NCBI RefSeq assembly: GCF_030211955.1
Contig: NZ_JASODI010000012.1
Location: 1 to 64,000 of the forward strand
From: Corynebacterium frankenforstense
GTDB lineage: Bacteria; Actinomycetota; Actinomycetes; Mycobacteriales; Mycobacteriaceae
Reading direction: 5' to 3'
DNA length: 64,000 nucleotides
The translations under genes were made by a program, and so were the position numbers. The notes beneath the pieces were generated by a model that worked only from the letters and a program-made list of their open reading frames with translations, did no database searches and was not told the origin of the DNA. Position 1 is the first letter of the stretch; each line of letters starts with the position of its first letter. This document shows, in pieces, positions 18,803-27,247 of the stretch.

Positions 18803-19750
18803 CTAGTCCCCCGCGCGGTCGGCGGCCCCGGCCGCCGCGGCGTCGTGCGCGGCGAGGATCTGGTCGATCGCCCGGCGCAGGCCCGGCCCGTAGGTCGGGT
18901 GCGAGAGCCCGTAGTCGACGCAGGCACGGATGTAGCCGCCCGGGTTGCCCAGGTCGTGGCGGTGGCCGCGGTGCACGACGACGTGCACCGGGTGGCCCTC
19001 GGAGATGAGCAGCTCGATGGCGTCGGTCAGCTGCAGCTCGCCGCCCTTGCCCGGGGTGATGCGGTGCAGCGCGTCGAAGATGTCGCGGTCGAGCAGGTAG
19101 CGGCCGGTGGCCACCAGGTTGGAGGGGGCGTCCTCGCGGGCGGGCTTCTCCACCATGCCGACCACGCGGCGCACGTCCTCGCGGCCGTCGACCTCGGCGA
19201 CGTCGAAGACTCCGTAGTTGGAGACCTCGTCGTCCGGCACGCACACCGCGCAGAGCACGGAGCCGCCGAGCTCGCGGCGCACCTTCGCCATCTCCTCCAT
19301 CACGCCGACCGGCAGCACCAGGTCGTCGGGGAGCATGACGGCGACGACGTCCTCGTCCTCGTCGAGCACCGACTCGGCCAGGCCGACGGCGTGGCCGAGG
19401 CCCAGCGGCTTGTCCTGGGTGACGGGGCAGGCCTCGATGATGTGCGAGGAGTGGCGGACCTTGTCCAGCTGCTCGGTCTTGCCGCGCGCCTCGAGGACCT
19501 CCTCGAGCTCCGGGGCGGCGTCGAAGTGCGCGAGCACCCCGGCCTTGCCCGGTGCGGTGATCACGGCCAGACGGGAGGCCCCGAGGGCGGCGGCCTCGTC
19601 GGCGATCAGCTCGATGCCGGGGGTGTCGACGACGGGGAGCAGCTCCTTGGGCACCGTCTTGGTGGCCGGCAGGAACCTCGTCCCCAGCCCCGCGGCCGGT
19701 ACGACGACCGTCTTGACCGCATGGGGATGCTGCGCGATGGGTCTAGTCAT
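18803..19750 (-). CDS. galU: UTP-glucose-1-phosphate uridylyltransferase
   Basis: 315 residues. The nucleotidyltransferase signature PAAGLGTRFLPATKTVPKELLP lies at residues 18-39, VMLPDDLVLP in the middle, and GKGGELQLTDAIE near residue 230. The enzyme makes UDP-glucose from UTP and glucose-1-phosphate, feeding arabinogalactan and trehalose/glycolipid synthesis in corynebacteria. ATG 19750 is 8 nt after a TAGGCT box. It heads the galU-glp-rimJ-glpR series. Confidence 0.96.
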   Translation of the reverse strand: MTRPIAQHPHAVKTVVVPAAGLGTRFLPATKTVPKELLPVVDTPGIELIADEAAALGASRLAVITAPGKAGVLAHFDAAPELEEVLEARGKTEQLDKVRHSSHIIEACPVTQDKPLGLGHAVGLAESVLDEDEDVVAVMLPDDLVLPVGVMEEMAKVRRELGGSVLCAVCVPDDEVSNYGVFDVAEVDGREDVRRVVGMVEKPAREDAPSNLVATGRYLLDRDIFDALHRITPGKGGELQLTDAIELLISEGHPVHVVVHRGHRHDLGNPGGYIRACVDYGLSHPTYGPGLRRAIDQILAAHDAAAAGAADRAGD

Positions 19751-19764
19751 AATCTTTCAGCCTA
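19748..19764 (-). promoter_or_regulatory. -10 TAGGCT of galU
   Basis: TAGGCT on the minus strand (19764-19759) is 8 nt before ATG 19750, which is close to leaderless geometry. The divergent cyclo-ligase promoter TAACTT is only 50 bp away. Confidence 0.5.
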
Positions 19765-19813
19765 CCCACCGCAGGCCCGGGTGGGACGGCGACACAGCGG
19801 CAGGTGGCACGAC

Positions 19814-19829
19814 TAACTTGGAGTCCATG
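19814..19829 (+). promoter_or_regulatory. -10 TAACTT and leaderless start of the cyclo-ligase gene
   Basis: TAACTT (19814-19819), 7 nt, then ATG 19827. Confidence 0.5.
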
Positions 19830-20441
19830 ACGGACAACCCGCTGCACGCCGAGAAACGTGAGCTGCGCCGACGCATCCGCGCCGCGCGTGGGGAGATCGG
19901 CCCGGAGCGCCGCAGCGACCTCGACGCCGCGCTGCTGGCCCACCTCGCCGCCGAGCTGCGCGCGATGGACCGCCCGCCGGCCGCCGTGGCGGCCTACTTC
20001 CCCGTGGGCTCCGAGCCCGGCGGGCGCATGCTTGTCGACGTCCTGCAGGGCGAGGCCGAGCGCGTCGTGCTCCCCGTCTCCGGGAAGAACGGGCGGTTGA
20101 GCTGGGGCGTCTTCCGCGGCCGGGCGCGCATGACCCCCGGTCCGCTGGGCACCCAGGAGCCGCCCGGGCCGTACCGGGACACCGCCGCGCTGCTCGACTG
20201 CGCCGCCGTGATCGTGCCGGCGCTGGCCGTCGACCGCTCCGGGCGGCGCCTGGGCCAGGGCGGCGGCTACTACGACCGCACGCTCGCCGAGCTCGACGAG
20301 CTGGCCGCCCGGGAGGGCCGCCGGCGCCCGCGCACGATCGCGATCGTCTACGACGAGGACGTGCGCGAGGTGCCCGTCGAGGAGCACGACGCCGCCGTCG
20401 ACGTGGTGGTCACGGACCGGGGCACCTTCCGCACGCACTGA
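19827..20441 (+). CDS. 5-formyltetrahydrofolate cyclo-ligase
   Basis: 204 residues of the MTHFS family, which converts 5-formyl-THF to 5,10-methenyl-THF with ATP. The N-terminal basic helix KRELRRRIRAAR binds nucleotide. The conserved C-terminal motif GRRLGQGGGYYDRTL is complete at about 144-158. It lies divergent from galU and 53 nt before the SAF protein. An open frame extends upstream, but the ATG at 19827 with the TAACTT box gives the family length. Confidence 0.93.
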   Translation: MTDNPLHAEKRELRRRIRAARGEIGPERRSDLDAALLAHLAAELRAMDRPPAAVAAYFPVGSEPGGRMLVDVLQGEAERVVLPVSGKNGRLSWGVFRGRARMTPGPLGTQEPPGPYRDTAALLDCAAVIVPALAVDRSGRRLGQGGGYYDRTLAELDELAAREGRRRPRTIAIVYDEDVREVPVEEHDAAVDVVVTDRGTFRTH

Positions 20442-20494
20442 GCCGGCGGGGCGGTGACGGAACCGCGCGGGCGGGTGCGCGGGTCTAACCGGGT

Positions 20495-21181
20495 ATGAGA
20501 CCCCTTCCCCCGGCCCTGCGCGCGCTGGGCACCCCCGGCTGGCGGCGCACCGTGCTGCTGCGCCGCGTCGCCGCGGCGACGCTGGTTTTATTCGCGCTCG
20601 TCGCCCACCTCGCCCGCGGCGGCGAGGCCGACGTCGAGGTCGTCGTCTTCACCCACCGGGTGCCGGCCGGCACCACAATCACCGAGGGCGACCTCGAGCT
20701 GCGCGCCACTCCCCCGCACCTGGTGCCCGAGGGCGCGCTGACCGGCCGGGAGGGTCTCGAGGAGGCCGCCGGCGAGATCACCGTGACCACCCTCGGCGCC
20801 GGGGAGACCGCCACCGAGGTCAAGTTGCTCGGCCCGGCGGGCGTGGCCTCCTTCGGCGGTGGCCCGCGCCACCTCGTGCCGCTGGCCCTGGCGGACCCGG
20901 GCGTGGCCGGGCTGCTGCGCCACGGCGACGAGGTCTCGGTGCTGACCGCGGAGGAAGAGGAGCACGGCCCCCGCGAGATCGCCCGCGGGGCGCGGGTGGT
21001 GCTCACCGGCGGCGAGGACGAGGAGCCCGGGGCCCTGCTGGTGGCCCTGCCGCCGGAGGAGGCCGCGGCGGTCGCCTCGGCGGCACTCGAGCGGCCCTTG
21101 ACCGTGGTGCTCACCGGCGAACGAGCCGGCCGGGGCGACGCCCCCTCCCCTTGCCCGGATGACGCTCCCTCCGCGGGCTAG
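20495..21181 (+). CDS. SAF-domain membrane-anchored protein
   Basis: 228 residues. An N-terminal cytoplasmic basic stretch is followed by one membrane helix (VAAATLVLFALVAHLA, about residues 24-40) and a SAF domain (EVVVFTHRVPAGTTITEGDLELRATPP, about 47-75). The rest is a hydrophilic, Ala/Glu-rich region. SAF domains of this type occur in CpaB/RcpC pilus proteins and flagellar P-ring factors. No pilus gene is nearby, so the function is open. It probably precedes mscL in one unit. Confidence 0.72.
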   Translation: MRPLPPALRALGTPGWRRTVLLRRVAAATLVLFALVAHLARGGEADVEVVVFTHRVPAGTTITEGDLELRATPPHLVPEGALTGREGLEEAAGEITVTTLGAGETATEVKLLGPAGVASFGGGPRHLVPLALADPGVAGLLRHGDEVSVLTAEEEEHGPREIARGARVVLTGGEDEEPGALLVALPPEEAAAVASAALERPLTVVLTGERAGRGDAPSPCPDDAPSAG

Positions 21182-21192
21182 GTTCCGTGCAC

Positions 21193-21233
21193 TAGGATCC
21201 GGTAGGCAAAATCAGACACCCGATTTGTGGAGG
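21193..21233 (+). promoter_or_regulatory. Probable mscL promoter and ribosome site
   Basis: TAGGAT at 21193-21198 predicts a start of transcription near 21205, followed by GGAGG at 21229-21233 and ATG 21240. The box overlaps the region just after the SAF gene's stop. Confidence 0.45.
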
Positions 21234-21239
21234 GCATTA

Positions 21240-21659
21240 ATGCTCAAGGGATTCCGCGACTTCATCCTGCGCGGCAACGTCATCGAGCTCGCGGTCGCCG
21301 TCGTCATCGGCACCGCGTTCACGGCCATCGTCACCGCGTTCTCGGAGCACATCATCAACCCGCTGATCGCCTCCATCGGCGGCGGCCCGGACGTCTCCGG
21401 CCTGGGCTTCAGCATCATCCCCGGCAACGAGGCCACCTTCCTGGACTTCGGTGCCGTGATCACCGCCGCGATCAACTTCCTGATCATCGCCGCGGTGGTC
21501 TACTTCATCCTGATCGCCCCGATGAACAAGCTCAACGAGCTCCAGGCGCGCCGCAAGGGCGTCGCGGAGGAAGAGGGCCAGGAGGCCTCCATCGAGGCCA
21601 ACCTGCTCTCCGAGATCCGCGACCTGCTCAAGGAGCAGCGCGGCACCGGCGTCAACTAA
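21240..21659 (+). CDS. mscL: Large-conductance mechanosensitive channel
   Basis: 139 residues forming the pentameric tension-gated pore that releases solutes on osmotic downshock. Residues 1-12 (MLKGFRDFILRG) are the N-terminal amphipathic helix. TM1 is NVIELAVAVVIGTAFTAIV and TM2 is ITAAINFLIIAAVVYFILI. The charged C-terminal bundle (RKGVAEEEGQEASIEANLL) is present. GGAGG 7 nt before ATG 21240 fixes the start; a longer open reading has no support. The stop overlaps the converging small gene by 3 nt. Confidence 0.95.
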   Translation: MLKGFRDFILRGNVIELAVAVVIGTAFTAIVTAFSEHIINPLIASIGGGPDVSGLGFSIIPGNEATFLDFGAVITAAINFLIIAAVVYFILIAPMNKLNELQARRKGVAEEEGQEASIEANLLSEIRDLLKEQRGTGVN

Positions 21660-21898
21660 CCGCCGTAGTGCGGGGGCCGCTGCTCGAGGAAGAACTCGAG
21701 CCCGTGCGGCTCGTCGTCCGCCTCGGGGTCCAGCAGGACCTCGCGTGCGGCGTCCGCGTCCCCCGCTGACTCATCCCACGCCCCGCCCGGCCCGAAGCCG
21801 TGGCGGGGCGTGTCTGCGCTCCGGTCGATGTTCTCCGCCGTGGAGGGCCGGCGCACCGCGCGGCGCTGACGTCGCGCGCGCCGCCTGCGCCCGGTCAC
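21656..21898 (-). CDS. Small unknown protein coupled to moaB
   Basis: 80 residues: a basic N-terminus (TGRRRRARRQRRAVRR) followed by an acidic region ending LEFFLEQRPPHYGG. No family is recognised. Its GTG start overlaps the moaB stop (GTGA), and I recall C. glutamicum having a small gene at the same place between moaB and mscL. Both points argue that it is real. Confidence 0.55.
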   Translation of the reverse strand: MTGRRRRARRQRRAVRRPSTAENIDRSADTPRHGFGPGGAWDESAGDADAAREVLLDPEADDEPHGLEFFLEQRPPHYGG

Positions 21899-22587
21899 CG
21901 GTGCGCCTCGTCGCGCGGCGCGACGTCGCCCATGCTCGCCCGCTGCAGCTCGTCGATGAGGTGGTGCACCAGCGGCGGGATCGTGGCCAGGCCGTCGCGG
22001 ACGGCGGCCCGGGAGTCGGCGAGGTTGACCACCACGGTCTGGCCCGACACGCCGGCGGTGCCGCGCGAGGTGCAGGCGTCGATGGCCCCGCCGCGCAGCG
22101 CCGAGGAGCGCAGCGCCTGCGAGACCCCCGGCACCACCTGGTCGAGCACGGCGCGGGTGGCCTCGGGGGTCTTGTCGCGCGGGCTGACCCCGGTGCCGCC
22201 GACGGTGACCACCAGGTCCACGCCGCCGACCACGGCGGTCTCGATGGCCTGCCGGATCTGCGACTTGCTCGAGGCCACGCGCAGCACGCCGTCGACGGCG
22301 AAGCCGGCCTCGGTGAGCAGCTCGGTGAGCAGGTAGCCGGTGCCGTCGACCTCCTCGGTGCGGTGGTCGCTGACGATCACCGCGAGCGCGTTGCGCTGCG
22401 CGTGCACCGGCTGCTCGCGCTCGGTGGCCAGCAGGTAGTCCGGATCCGGGTCGCCCAGGTCCGCAAGGTCGCCGTGCGCGGCCGTGAAGTGCCGGTCCAT
22501 CTCGTCGACCTCGTCGATCGGGTCGACCGCGTCCACCGGGTCGAAGTTCTCGGCCACGTCCGCCTCCGTCTCGGGCCCGTCCGTCAT
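21895..22587 (-). CDS. moaB: MogA/MoaB-family molybdenum cofactor protein
   Basis: 230 residues. The molybdopterin-binding core occupies about residues 60-215, with VTVGGTGVSPRDKTPEAT near residue 130 (the GGTG loop). The N-terminal 55 residues are acidic and disordered and carry a repeated 'DPVDAVDPIDEVDEMD' pattern. Family members adenylylate molybdopterin. No other cofactor genes sit in the window except the MoeA-like glp, so a housekeeping role is uncertain. It is coupled to a small gene downstream. Confidence 0.82.
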   Translation of the reverse strand: MTDGPETEADVAENFDPVDAVDPIDEVDEMDRHFTAAHGDLADLGDPDPDYLLATEREQPVHAQRNALAVIVSDHRTEEVDGTGYLLTELLTEAGFAVDGVLRVASSKSQIRQAIETAVVGGVDLVVTVGGTGVSPRDKTPEATRAVLDQVVPGVSQALRSSALRGGAIDACTSRGTAGVSGQTVVVNLADSRAAVRDGLATIPPLVHHLIDELQRASMGDVAPRDEAHR

Positions 22588-22675
22588 CTCGTGTCCTGTC
22601 CTACCCCGGCCCGCCGCGGGCGCGGTCCGGGGACCTCGATGTCTTTTCGCAGACTAATGCATCTCGCCTGCGCTG

Positions 22676-22701
22676 TCAGCACTTCCGCTCAGCACTTCCG
22701 C
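22676..22701. repeat. Tandem 13-bp duplication
   Basis: TCAGCACTTCCGC occurs twice in tandem with no base between (22676-22688 and 22689-22701), just beyond the htrA stop codon. Confidence 0.8.
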
Positions 22702-22715
22702 GCAGTGCGCCCGCG

Positions 22716-24005
22716 CTACTCGCTGGTGAGGGTGACCTCGACCGGGTGCGTCTCGCGCTCGTCGGCGGAGCGGACCTGAAGGGTGACCGTCTCGCCGAAG
22801 TCGTGGGTGCGCACCGCGGCGATGAGCGCGTCCGCCGAGTCGACGTGGCGGTCGTTGACCTGGGTGATGATGTCGCCCTCCTCGATGCCGGCGTCCTTGG
22901 CCGGGCCGTCGGGCACGGCGGCCACCACGGCGCCCTGGACGCGGTCGTCCGCGCGGACCTGCAGGCCGAGCATCGGCTGCTCGGCCTCACCGGTGTCCAC
23001 CAGCTGCTTGGCCACGCGCTGCGCGAAGTTCGAGGGGATGGCGAAGCCCAGGCCGATGGAGCCGGACTGCTCGCTGGAGCCGCCGGCGGACAGCGAGGCG
23101 ATCACGGAGTTCATGCCGATCAGCCGGCCGTCCATGTCGACCAGCGGGCCGCCGGAGTTGCCGGGGTTGATCGCCGCGTCGGTCTGCACGGCGTCGATGA
23201 GGGTGGACTCGCCGCCCTCGGCGGAGGCGCGGACCGGCCGGTTGAGCGCGGAGACGATGCCGGAGGTCACCGTCGAGGACAGTCCCAGCGGGGAGCCGAC
23301 GGCGACGACGGGCTGGCCGACCTTGAGCTGGCTGGAGTCGCCGAACTCCATCACCGGCAGCCCGTCGACGCCCTGGATCTTGACCACCGCGATGTCCGTG
23401 GCGGTGTCCGCGGCGACGAGCTCGGCCGGGTGCGTCTGACCGTCGTTGAGCGTGACCTGCATCTGGGCGCCCGGCTCGGCGGCGGGTGCGGCGACGTGGG
23501 CGTTGGTGAGCACCAGGCCGTCGGAGGAGATGATCGAGCCGGAACCCTCGCCGCCCCCGCGGGCGGTGGCGACCTGGATGGAGACCACCGAGGGCAGCAC
23601 GGCGTCTGCGACGCGCTCGACACCGGTGGTCTCGCCGGTGGTGCCGCCCTGGCCCTCGCCGGAGCCGGTGCCGGAGTCGGCGGAGGTGGGCTCCTTGTCC
23701 AGGGCGCTCACGGCGGTCTGCTGCTGGCCGGAGGTCTGCGAGACGACGACGCCGGTCACGCCGCCGCCGACGAGCGCGGCGACCAGGCACATCGTCGTGG
23801 CCGCGCCGGCGCCGACGACGCGTCGGGCCCGCTCGTGACCGGCCTGCGGCCGGCCCTGCGAAAGGCCCTCAGCGGGCCCCTGCCCCGAGGGGAACTGCGC
23901 CGTGGTCTCCTGCGTCTGCTCCGGCGAGCCCCACCCGGCCGTCGGTCCGTTGCCCTGCTGCGGCGCGGAAGGGTAACGGGAATCCTGGGGATTGAAGTTT
24001 TCCAT
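22716..24005 (-). CDS. HtrA/DegP-like trypsin-type serine protease with PDZ domain
   Basis: 429 residues. The cytoplasmic N-terminus (residues 1-62) is rich in Gln, Gly and Pro. One membrane helix (about 64-89) is followed by a Ser/Gly/Thr-rich linker and a trypsin-like domain with the triad His170 (LTNAH), Asp204 (TATD) and Ser284 (GNSGG). A C-terminal PDZ domain spans about 340-425. The protease faces outside the membrane and probably acts in envelope protein quality control, like mycobacterial PepD. ATG 24005 (MENFNPQ) is used, with ATG 24014 possible. A CACAAT box ends 7 nt before 24005. Confidence 0.92.
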   Translation of the reverse strand: MENFNPQDSRYPSAPQQGNGPTAGWGSPEQTQETTAQFPSGQGPAEGLSQGRPQAGHERARRVVGAGAATTMCLVAALVGGGVTGVVVSQTSGQQQTAVSALDKEPTSADSGTGSGEGQGGTTGETTGVERVADAVLPSVVSIQVATARGGGEGSGSIISSDGLVLTNAHVAAPAAEPGAQMQVTLNDGQTHPAELVAADTATDIAVVKIQGVDGLPVMEFGDSSQLKVGQPVVAVGSPLGLSSTVTSGIVSALNRPVRASAEGGESTLIDAVQTDAAINPGNSGGPLVDMDGRLIGMNSVIASLSAGGSSEQSGSIGLGFAIPSNFAQRVAKQLVDTGEAEQPMLGLQVRADDRVQGAVVAAVPDGPAKDAGIEEGDIITQVNDRHVDSADALIAAVRTHDFGETVTLQVRSADERETHPVEVTLTSE

Positions 24006-24144
24006 GGCGACCATTGTGGCCCATCCGCCTGTATGTTCGCTGCGAGCGGGTCCCGAACCCGGCCAGCGGTTCGCCCGGAGGACGCCGTGGGACGGTCGCG
24101 GGCCACCTGAGGAAACAACCTCAAACAAAAGGGAGCGGACAGTG
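24006..24144. other. htrA upstream region
   Basis: Holds the CACAAT -10 candidate for htrA and an inverted repeat TGAGG-6 nt-CCTCA at 24108-24123 that could bind a regulator. The rpmF terminator lies at its right edge. No gene is seen. Confidence 0.4.
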
Positions 24145-24178
24145 AAAAACCGGCCCACGCCGTCAGGCGGGGCCGGCG
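24145..24178 (-). terminator. Terminator of the rpmE2-rpmF unit
   Basis: On the minus strand CCGGCCC-CGCC pairs with GGCG-GGGCCGG and is followed by TTTTT, a standard intrinsic terminator about 65 nt after the rpmF stop. Confidence 0.75.
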
Positions 24179-24239
24179 GTGACGGGCGCGGCGTCGTCAG
24201 GCGCGCGCGGCGTCGGAAAGCGTCCGGTGACGCGGGGAG

Positions 24240-24413
24240 CTAGAACTCCTCGACGTCGACGAGGCCGAGCTGGGCGGCCTTGACCAGACGGCGCGGGATG
24301 CGCACCGTCTGGCCGTCGATGCGGACCTCCTGGAGGGCGGTGTTGTTGGCCTTCCACTGCGAACGACGCATGTGAGTGTTCGCGCGGGACTTCCTGAACT
24401 TCGGGGTTGCCAT
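24240..24413 (-). CDS. rpmF: 50S ribosomal protein L32
   Basis: 57 residues: [21 protein letters not shown] at the N-terminus, [20 protein letters not shown] at the end. The actinobacterial L32 pattern is clear. The four zinc cysteines of C-plus L32 are absent, so this is the zinc-free form. It lies 21 nt after rpmE2 in the same direction, with a ribosome site (GGAGGGAAAGAG) before ATG 24413. Confidence 0.9.
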   Translation of the reverse strand: MATPKFRKSRANTHMRRSQWKANNTALQEVRIDGQTVRIPRRLVKAAQLGLVDVEEF

Positions 24414-24434
24414 GGTCTCTTTCCCTCCTCTTTA

Positions 24435-24710
24435 TTACTTGTTGGTGGTGCGCTTCTTGCGGCGGGCCATGCCGCCGAAACGCTTCTGGAACTTCTCGAC
24501 GCGGCCGGCGGTGTCCATGAGACGCTGCGCACCGGTCCAGAACGGGTGGGACTCAGCGGTCACGTCGGCGACGATGAGCGGGTACTCGTTGCCGTCCTCC
24601 CACTCAACGGTGCGGTCGGAGGTGACGGTAGAGCGGGTCAGGAACTGGTGACCGGTGCCCGCGTCTCGGAAGACCACCATGTGGTAGTCGGGGTGGATGT
24701 CCTTCTTCAT
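24435..24710 (-). CDS. rpmE2: 50S ribosomal protein L31 type B
   Basis: 91 residues of the type B L31 family: [20 protein letters not shown] at the N-terminus, [21 protein letters not shown] in the second half, and a basic end. There is no CxxC, so it binds no zinc. In many bacteria this form replaces the zinc-binding L31 under zinc starvation. Start ATG 24710. The longer open frame upstream is not protein-like. Confidence 0.93.
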   Translation of the reverse strand: MKKDIHPDYHMVVFRDAGTGHQFLTRSTVTSDRTVEWEDGNEYPLIVADVTAESHPFWTGAQRLMDTAGRVEKFQKRFGGMARRKKRTTNK

Positions 24711-25066
24711 ATACGATTCCCTCAGGGTTGAAACTTCAGGTCGTCTCCGCCGGTCGGGACCGCTTGCACGCGGCCCGGACGGATCGTGCCTGAGTTGGGC
24801 TTCGATGAACCTCTGACACTGTACACGTGGGGGCGCCGCGGGCGAAATCGCCCCGGCCAGGGGCGTAGACACCCTGCGACCGGGGATTATGTCCAGCGGC
24901 GGGGCCCGTGTATGCTGTCCCCTTGCTGTTGTCGAAAATAATCGTCTACGCCCCGTACGCTGGCGACGGCAGCGCCCCGACCACGTATCGAGCCGCCTCT
25001 CGATGCCCCCGGCCGGCGTGGCGCAGCCGTGGAGCGGACGTGGGCGGCTAGGAGAAAGACCCAACC
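24711..25066. promoter_or_regulatory. Divergent regulatory region of the ribosomal-protein units with a Zur-like box
   Basis: Minus-strand TACAGT (24823-24818) probably serves rpmE2, with a leader of about 100 nt. Plus-strand TGTATGCT (TATGCT at 24911-24916), with TTATGT 17 nt upstream, probably serves rpmB, with a leader of about 140 nt. Just after that predicted start lies GAAAATAATCGTC (24934-24946), which matches 10 of 13 positions of the GAAAATGATTTTC core of actinobacterial Zur operators. The rest holds no gene. Confidence 0.45.
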
Positions 25067-25303
25067 ATGTCGGCTATTTGCCAGGTCACGGGACGCAAGC
25101 CGCAGTTCGGCAAGCAAGTCTCGCACTCGCACCGCCGCACCTCGCGCCGTTGGAACCCCAACGTCCAGCGCCGGCGGTTCTACCTGCCCTCCGAGGGCCG
25201 GACCATCACCCTGAACGTTTCCACCAAGGGCCTGAAGATCATCGACCGCGACGGCATCGAGTCCGTTGTCGCGAAGATCCGAGCACGTGGGGAGAAGATT
25301 TAA
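25067..25303 (+). CDS. rpmB: 50S ribosomal protein L28
   Basis: 78 residues. [20 protein letters not shown] shows CQVTG instead of the CxxC of zinc-binding L28, and [20 protein letters not shown] is the family core. It is closest in pattern to the mycobacterial C-minus RpmB2. An AGGAGAAAG ribosome site precedes ATG 25067. It is the first gene of rpmB-rpmG-rpsN-rpsR. Confidence 0.95.
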   Translation: MSAICQVTGRKPQFGKQVSHSHRRTSRRWNPNVQRRRFYLPSEGRTITLNVSTKGLKIIDRDGIESVVAKIRARGEKI

Positions 25304-25306
25304 CCA

Positions 25307-25471
<165 letters not shown>

Positions 25472-25474
25472 TTC

Positions 25475-25780
25475 ATGGCCAAGAAGTCCAAGATCGCCAA
25501 GAACGAGCAGCGCAAGGAAATCGTCGCCCGCTACGCGGAGCGCCGCGCCGAGCTCAAGAAGATCATCAAGAACCCGAACACCCCCGACGAGGACCGTCTC
25601 GAGGCACAGTTCGAACTGAACCGCCAGCCGCGTGACGCCTCCCCGGTGCGCGTGCGCAACCGCGACTCCCACGACGGCCGTCCGCGCGGCTACCTCCGCC
25701 GCTTCGGTCTGTCGCGTGTCCGCATGCGCAACATGGCCCACCGTGGCGAGCTGCCCGGTGTCCGTAAGTCGAGCTGGTGA
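25475..25780 (+). CDS. rpsN: 30S ribosomal protein S14 (long, zinc-free form)
   Basis: 101 residues, the long C-minus S14: [24 protein letters not shown] at the N-terminus and the conserved [33 protein letters not shown] end. The short zinc-binding S14 has about 61 residues and two CxxC pairs; none is present here. Confidence 0.96.
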   Translation: MAKKSKIAKNEQRKEIVARYAERRAELKKIIKNPNTPDEDRLEAQFELNRQPRDASPVRVRNRDSHDGRPRGYLRRFGLSRVRMRNMAHRGELPGVRKSSW

Positions 25781-25799
25781 GAGGGAGTTCTGAGAAAGC

Positions 25800-26048
25800 A
25801 TGAAGCGTAACAACGCCAAGCGCGGCCGCATCGAGCACAGCCGCCGCAACAAGAAGAACCCGCTCAAGGCAGCGGGCATCGAGAAGGTCGACTACAAGGA
25901 CACGACGACTCTTCGTCAGTTCATCTCCGACCGTCACAAGATCCGTTCGCGCCGCGTCACGGGCCTGACCCCGAAGCAGCAGCGCGAGGTCGCCGCCGCC
26001 GTGAAGAACGCGCGCGAGATGGCGCTCCTGCCGTTCACCAGCCGCTAA
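25800..26048 (+). CDS. rpsR: 30S ribosomal protein S18
   Basis: 82 residues with the S18 core [50 protein letters not shown]. It lacks the N-terminal cysteines of C-plus S18. It is the last gene of the four-gene unit, 19 nt after rpsN, and an intrinsic terminator follows. Confidence 0.95.
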   Translation: MKRNNAKRGRIEHSRRNKKNPLKAAGIEKVDYKDTTTLRQFISDRHKIRSRRVTGLTPKQQREVAAAVKNAREMALLPFTSR

Positions 26049-26130
26049 ACCAGCACTGAGGACGTCTGACGCTTAGGACGCAACAGCGGCCTGATCCCGC
26101 TGGTTTCACCCCGCGTCGGTGACGGCCATG

Positions 26131-26175
26131 ACCGCCCGCCCGGTTTCCCACGAGGAACCGGGCGGGCGGTTTTTC
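26131..26175 (+). terminator. Terminator of rpmB-rpmG-rpsN-rpsR
   Basis: ACCGCCCGCCCGGTTTCC pairs with GGAACCGGGCGGGCGGT across a 5-nt loop (one bulged T) and runs into TTTTT. A TAGGCT box for the next gene follows at once. Confidence 0.9.
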
Positions 26176-26213
26176 GTCTAGGCTCCGTGGGGTACCGAAA
26201 CCGCCTCTTCAGG

Positions 26214-27185
26214 ATGGTGAGAGAGACACTCATGCTGCACGCTTCCCTGCGGGCCCTCGAGGAGGCCGCGCCCGACTGCCGATCGGCCGCCCAGGCCCGC
26301 GGCGTCCTCGCCGAGTCCCACGAGCTTCTGCGCAACGCCCTGGCCCACTCCGACGACGAGTCCGAGCTGGTGCACTGGTACTCACGGGTGCTCGCGGCGG
26401 TGCTGGCCTCCCCCGCCGTGGCTGAGATCGCCGGCGGCGTGCGGCTGGTTCCGCTGGGCGCGCTCGCGCGCCGTGAGGTGCTGCCCGACAGCCCGCTGCG
26501 CTTCGCCGCCGTGCTTGACGACGCCGCGTCGGCCGGCGCGGGCGCGAAGGAAGCGGTGGGGCGCGTGGTGGCGCTCTTCGCCGACGCCGAGGTGCCGGCC
26601 GAGGCCGGCGGGGAGCCAGTGACGGAGGCCGAGCGTGCCGCCCGTCTCGAGGCCGCGCTGGAGCAGGCGGACATGGCCACGGTGGCCGACGCCGCCGACT
26701 CCGCCCTCGCGGAGGGTGAGACGCTCGACGAGCGCTCCTGGGCGCCGCTGGCGGCCTGCTTCGAGGCCGCCCGCCCGGTGGGCCTGCGCGTGCGCGACGG
26801 ACTGCCGGACCGCTCGGTGACCGTGGACGTGGAGCGGGACCTGGTCGAGCCGGTGGCCGCTGTGGCCCGCTGGGCCGCCAACAGCGCGGGCACACCCTCG
26901 ATGACGACCTCGGGTCGGCTGGCCGTGGCCGCCGACCGTGGCGTGCTCTCCCCCGCCGAGGCCGAGGAGCTCGAGCTGGCGTGGCGCACGGGCGTGCGCA
27001 TCCGGCTGCGTCGCTGGGACGAGCGCGTGAGCACCCGCCCGGTGCCCGCCGAGGACCTCTCCGCGGTGCAGCGCAGCGCCTACGGCGCCTCCGCGCGCGG
27101 GCTGGCGACCGTCATCGACGCCGTGGCCGCCCGCGTGGAGGTCGAGGCCGGCGACCCGGCGGGCGACCCCGCGGCGCCGGCGTGA
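26214..27185 (+). CDS. DUF294-type nucleotidyltransferase-like protein (function unknown)
   Basis: 323 residues. The segment HWYSRVLAAVLASPAVAEIAGGVRLVPLGALARREVLPDSPLRF resembles the degraded nucleotidyltransferase core plus substrate-binding region of the DUF294/GlnD-like group; the catalytic GSxxR..DxD pattern is not intact. The second half is alpha-helical and Ala/Glu-rich. It lies directly upstream of amtR, a regulator that interacts with the PII protein, which is itself modified by GlnD; a link is only a guess. ATG 26214 is used; ATG 26232, with AGAGAG upstream, is equally plausible, and a TAGGCT box lies at 26179-26184. Confidence 0.6.
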   Translation: MVRETLMLHASLRALEEAAPDCRSAAQARGVLAESHELLRNALAHSDDESELVHWYSRVLAAVLASPAVAEIAGGVRLVPLGALARREVLPDSPLRFAAVLDDAASAGAGAKEAVGRVVALFADAEVPAEAGGEPVTEAERAARLEAALEQADMATVADAADSALAEGETLDERSWAPLAACFEAARPVGLRVRDGLPDRSVTVDVERDLVEPVAAVARWAANSAGTPSMTTSGRLAVAADRGVLSPAEAEELELAWRTGVRIRLRRWDERVSTRPVPAEDLSAVQRSAYGASARGLATVIDAVAARVEVEAGDPAGDPAAPA

Positions 27186-27247
27186 CCCCGCCGCCCGGGT
27201 GGGTAGCATGGACGACGGCCGAAAAGACGATCAGGAGGTAGAAGAGC

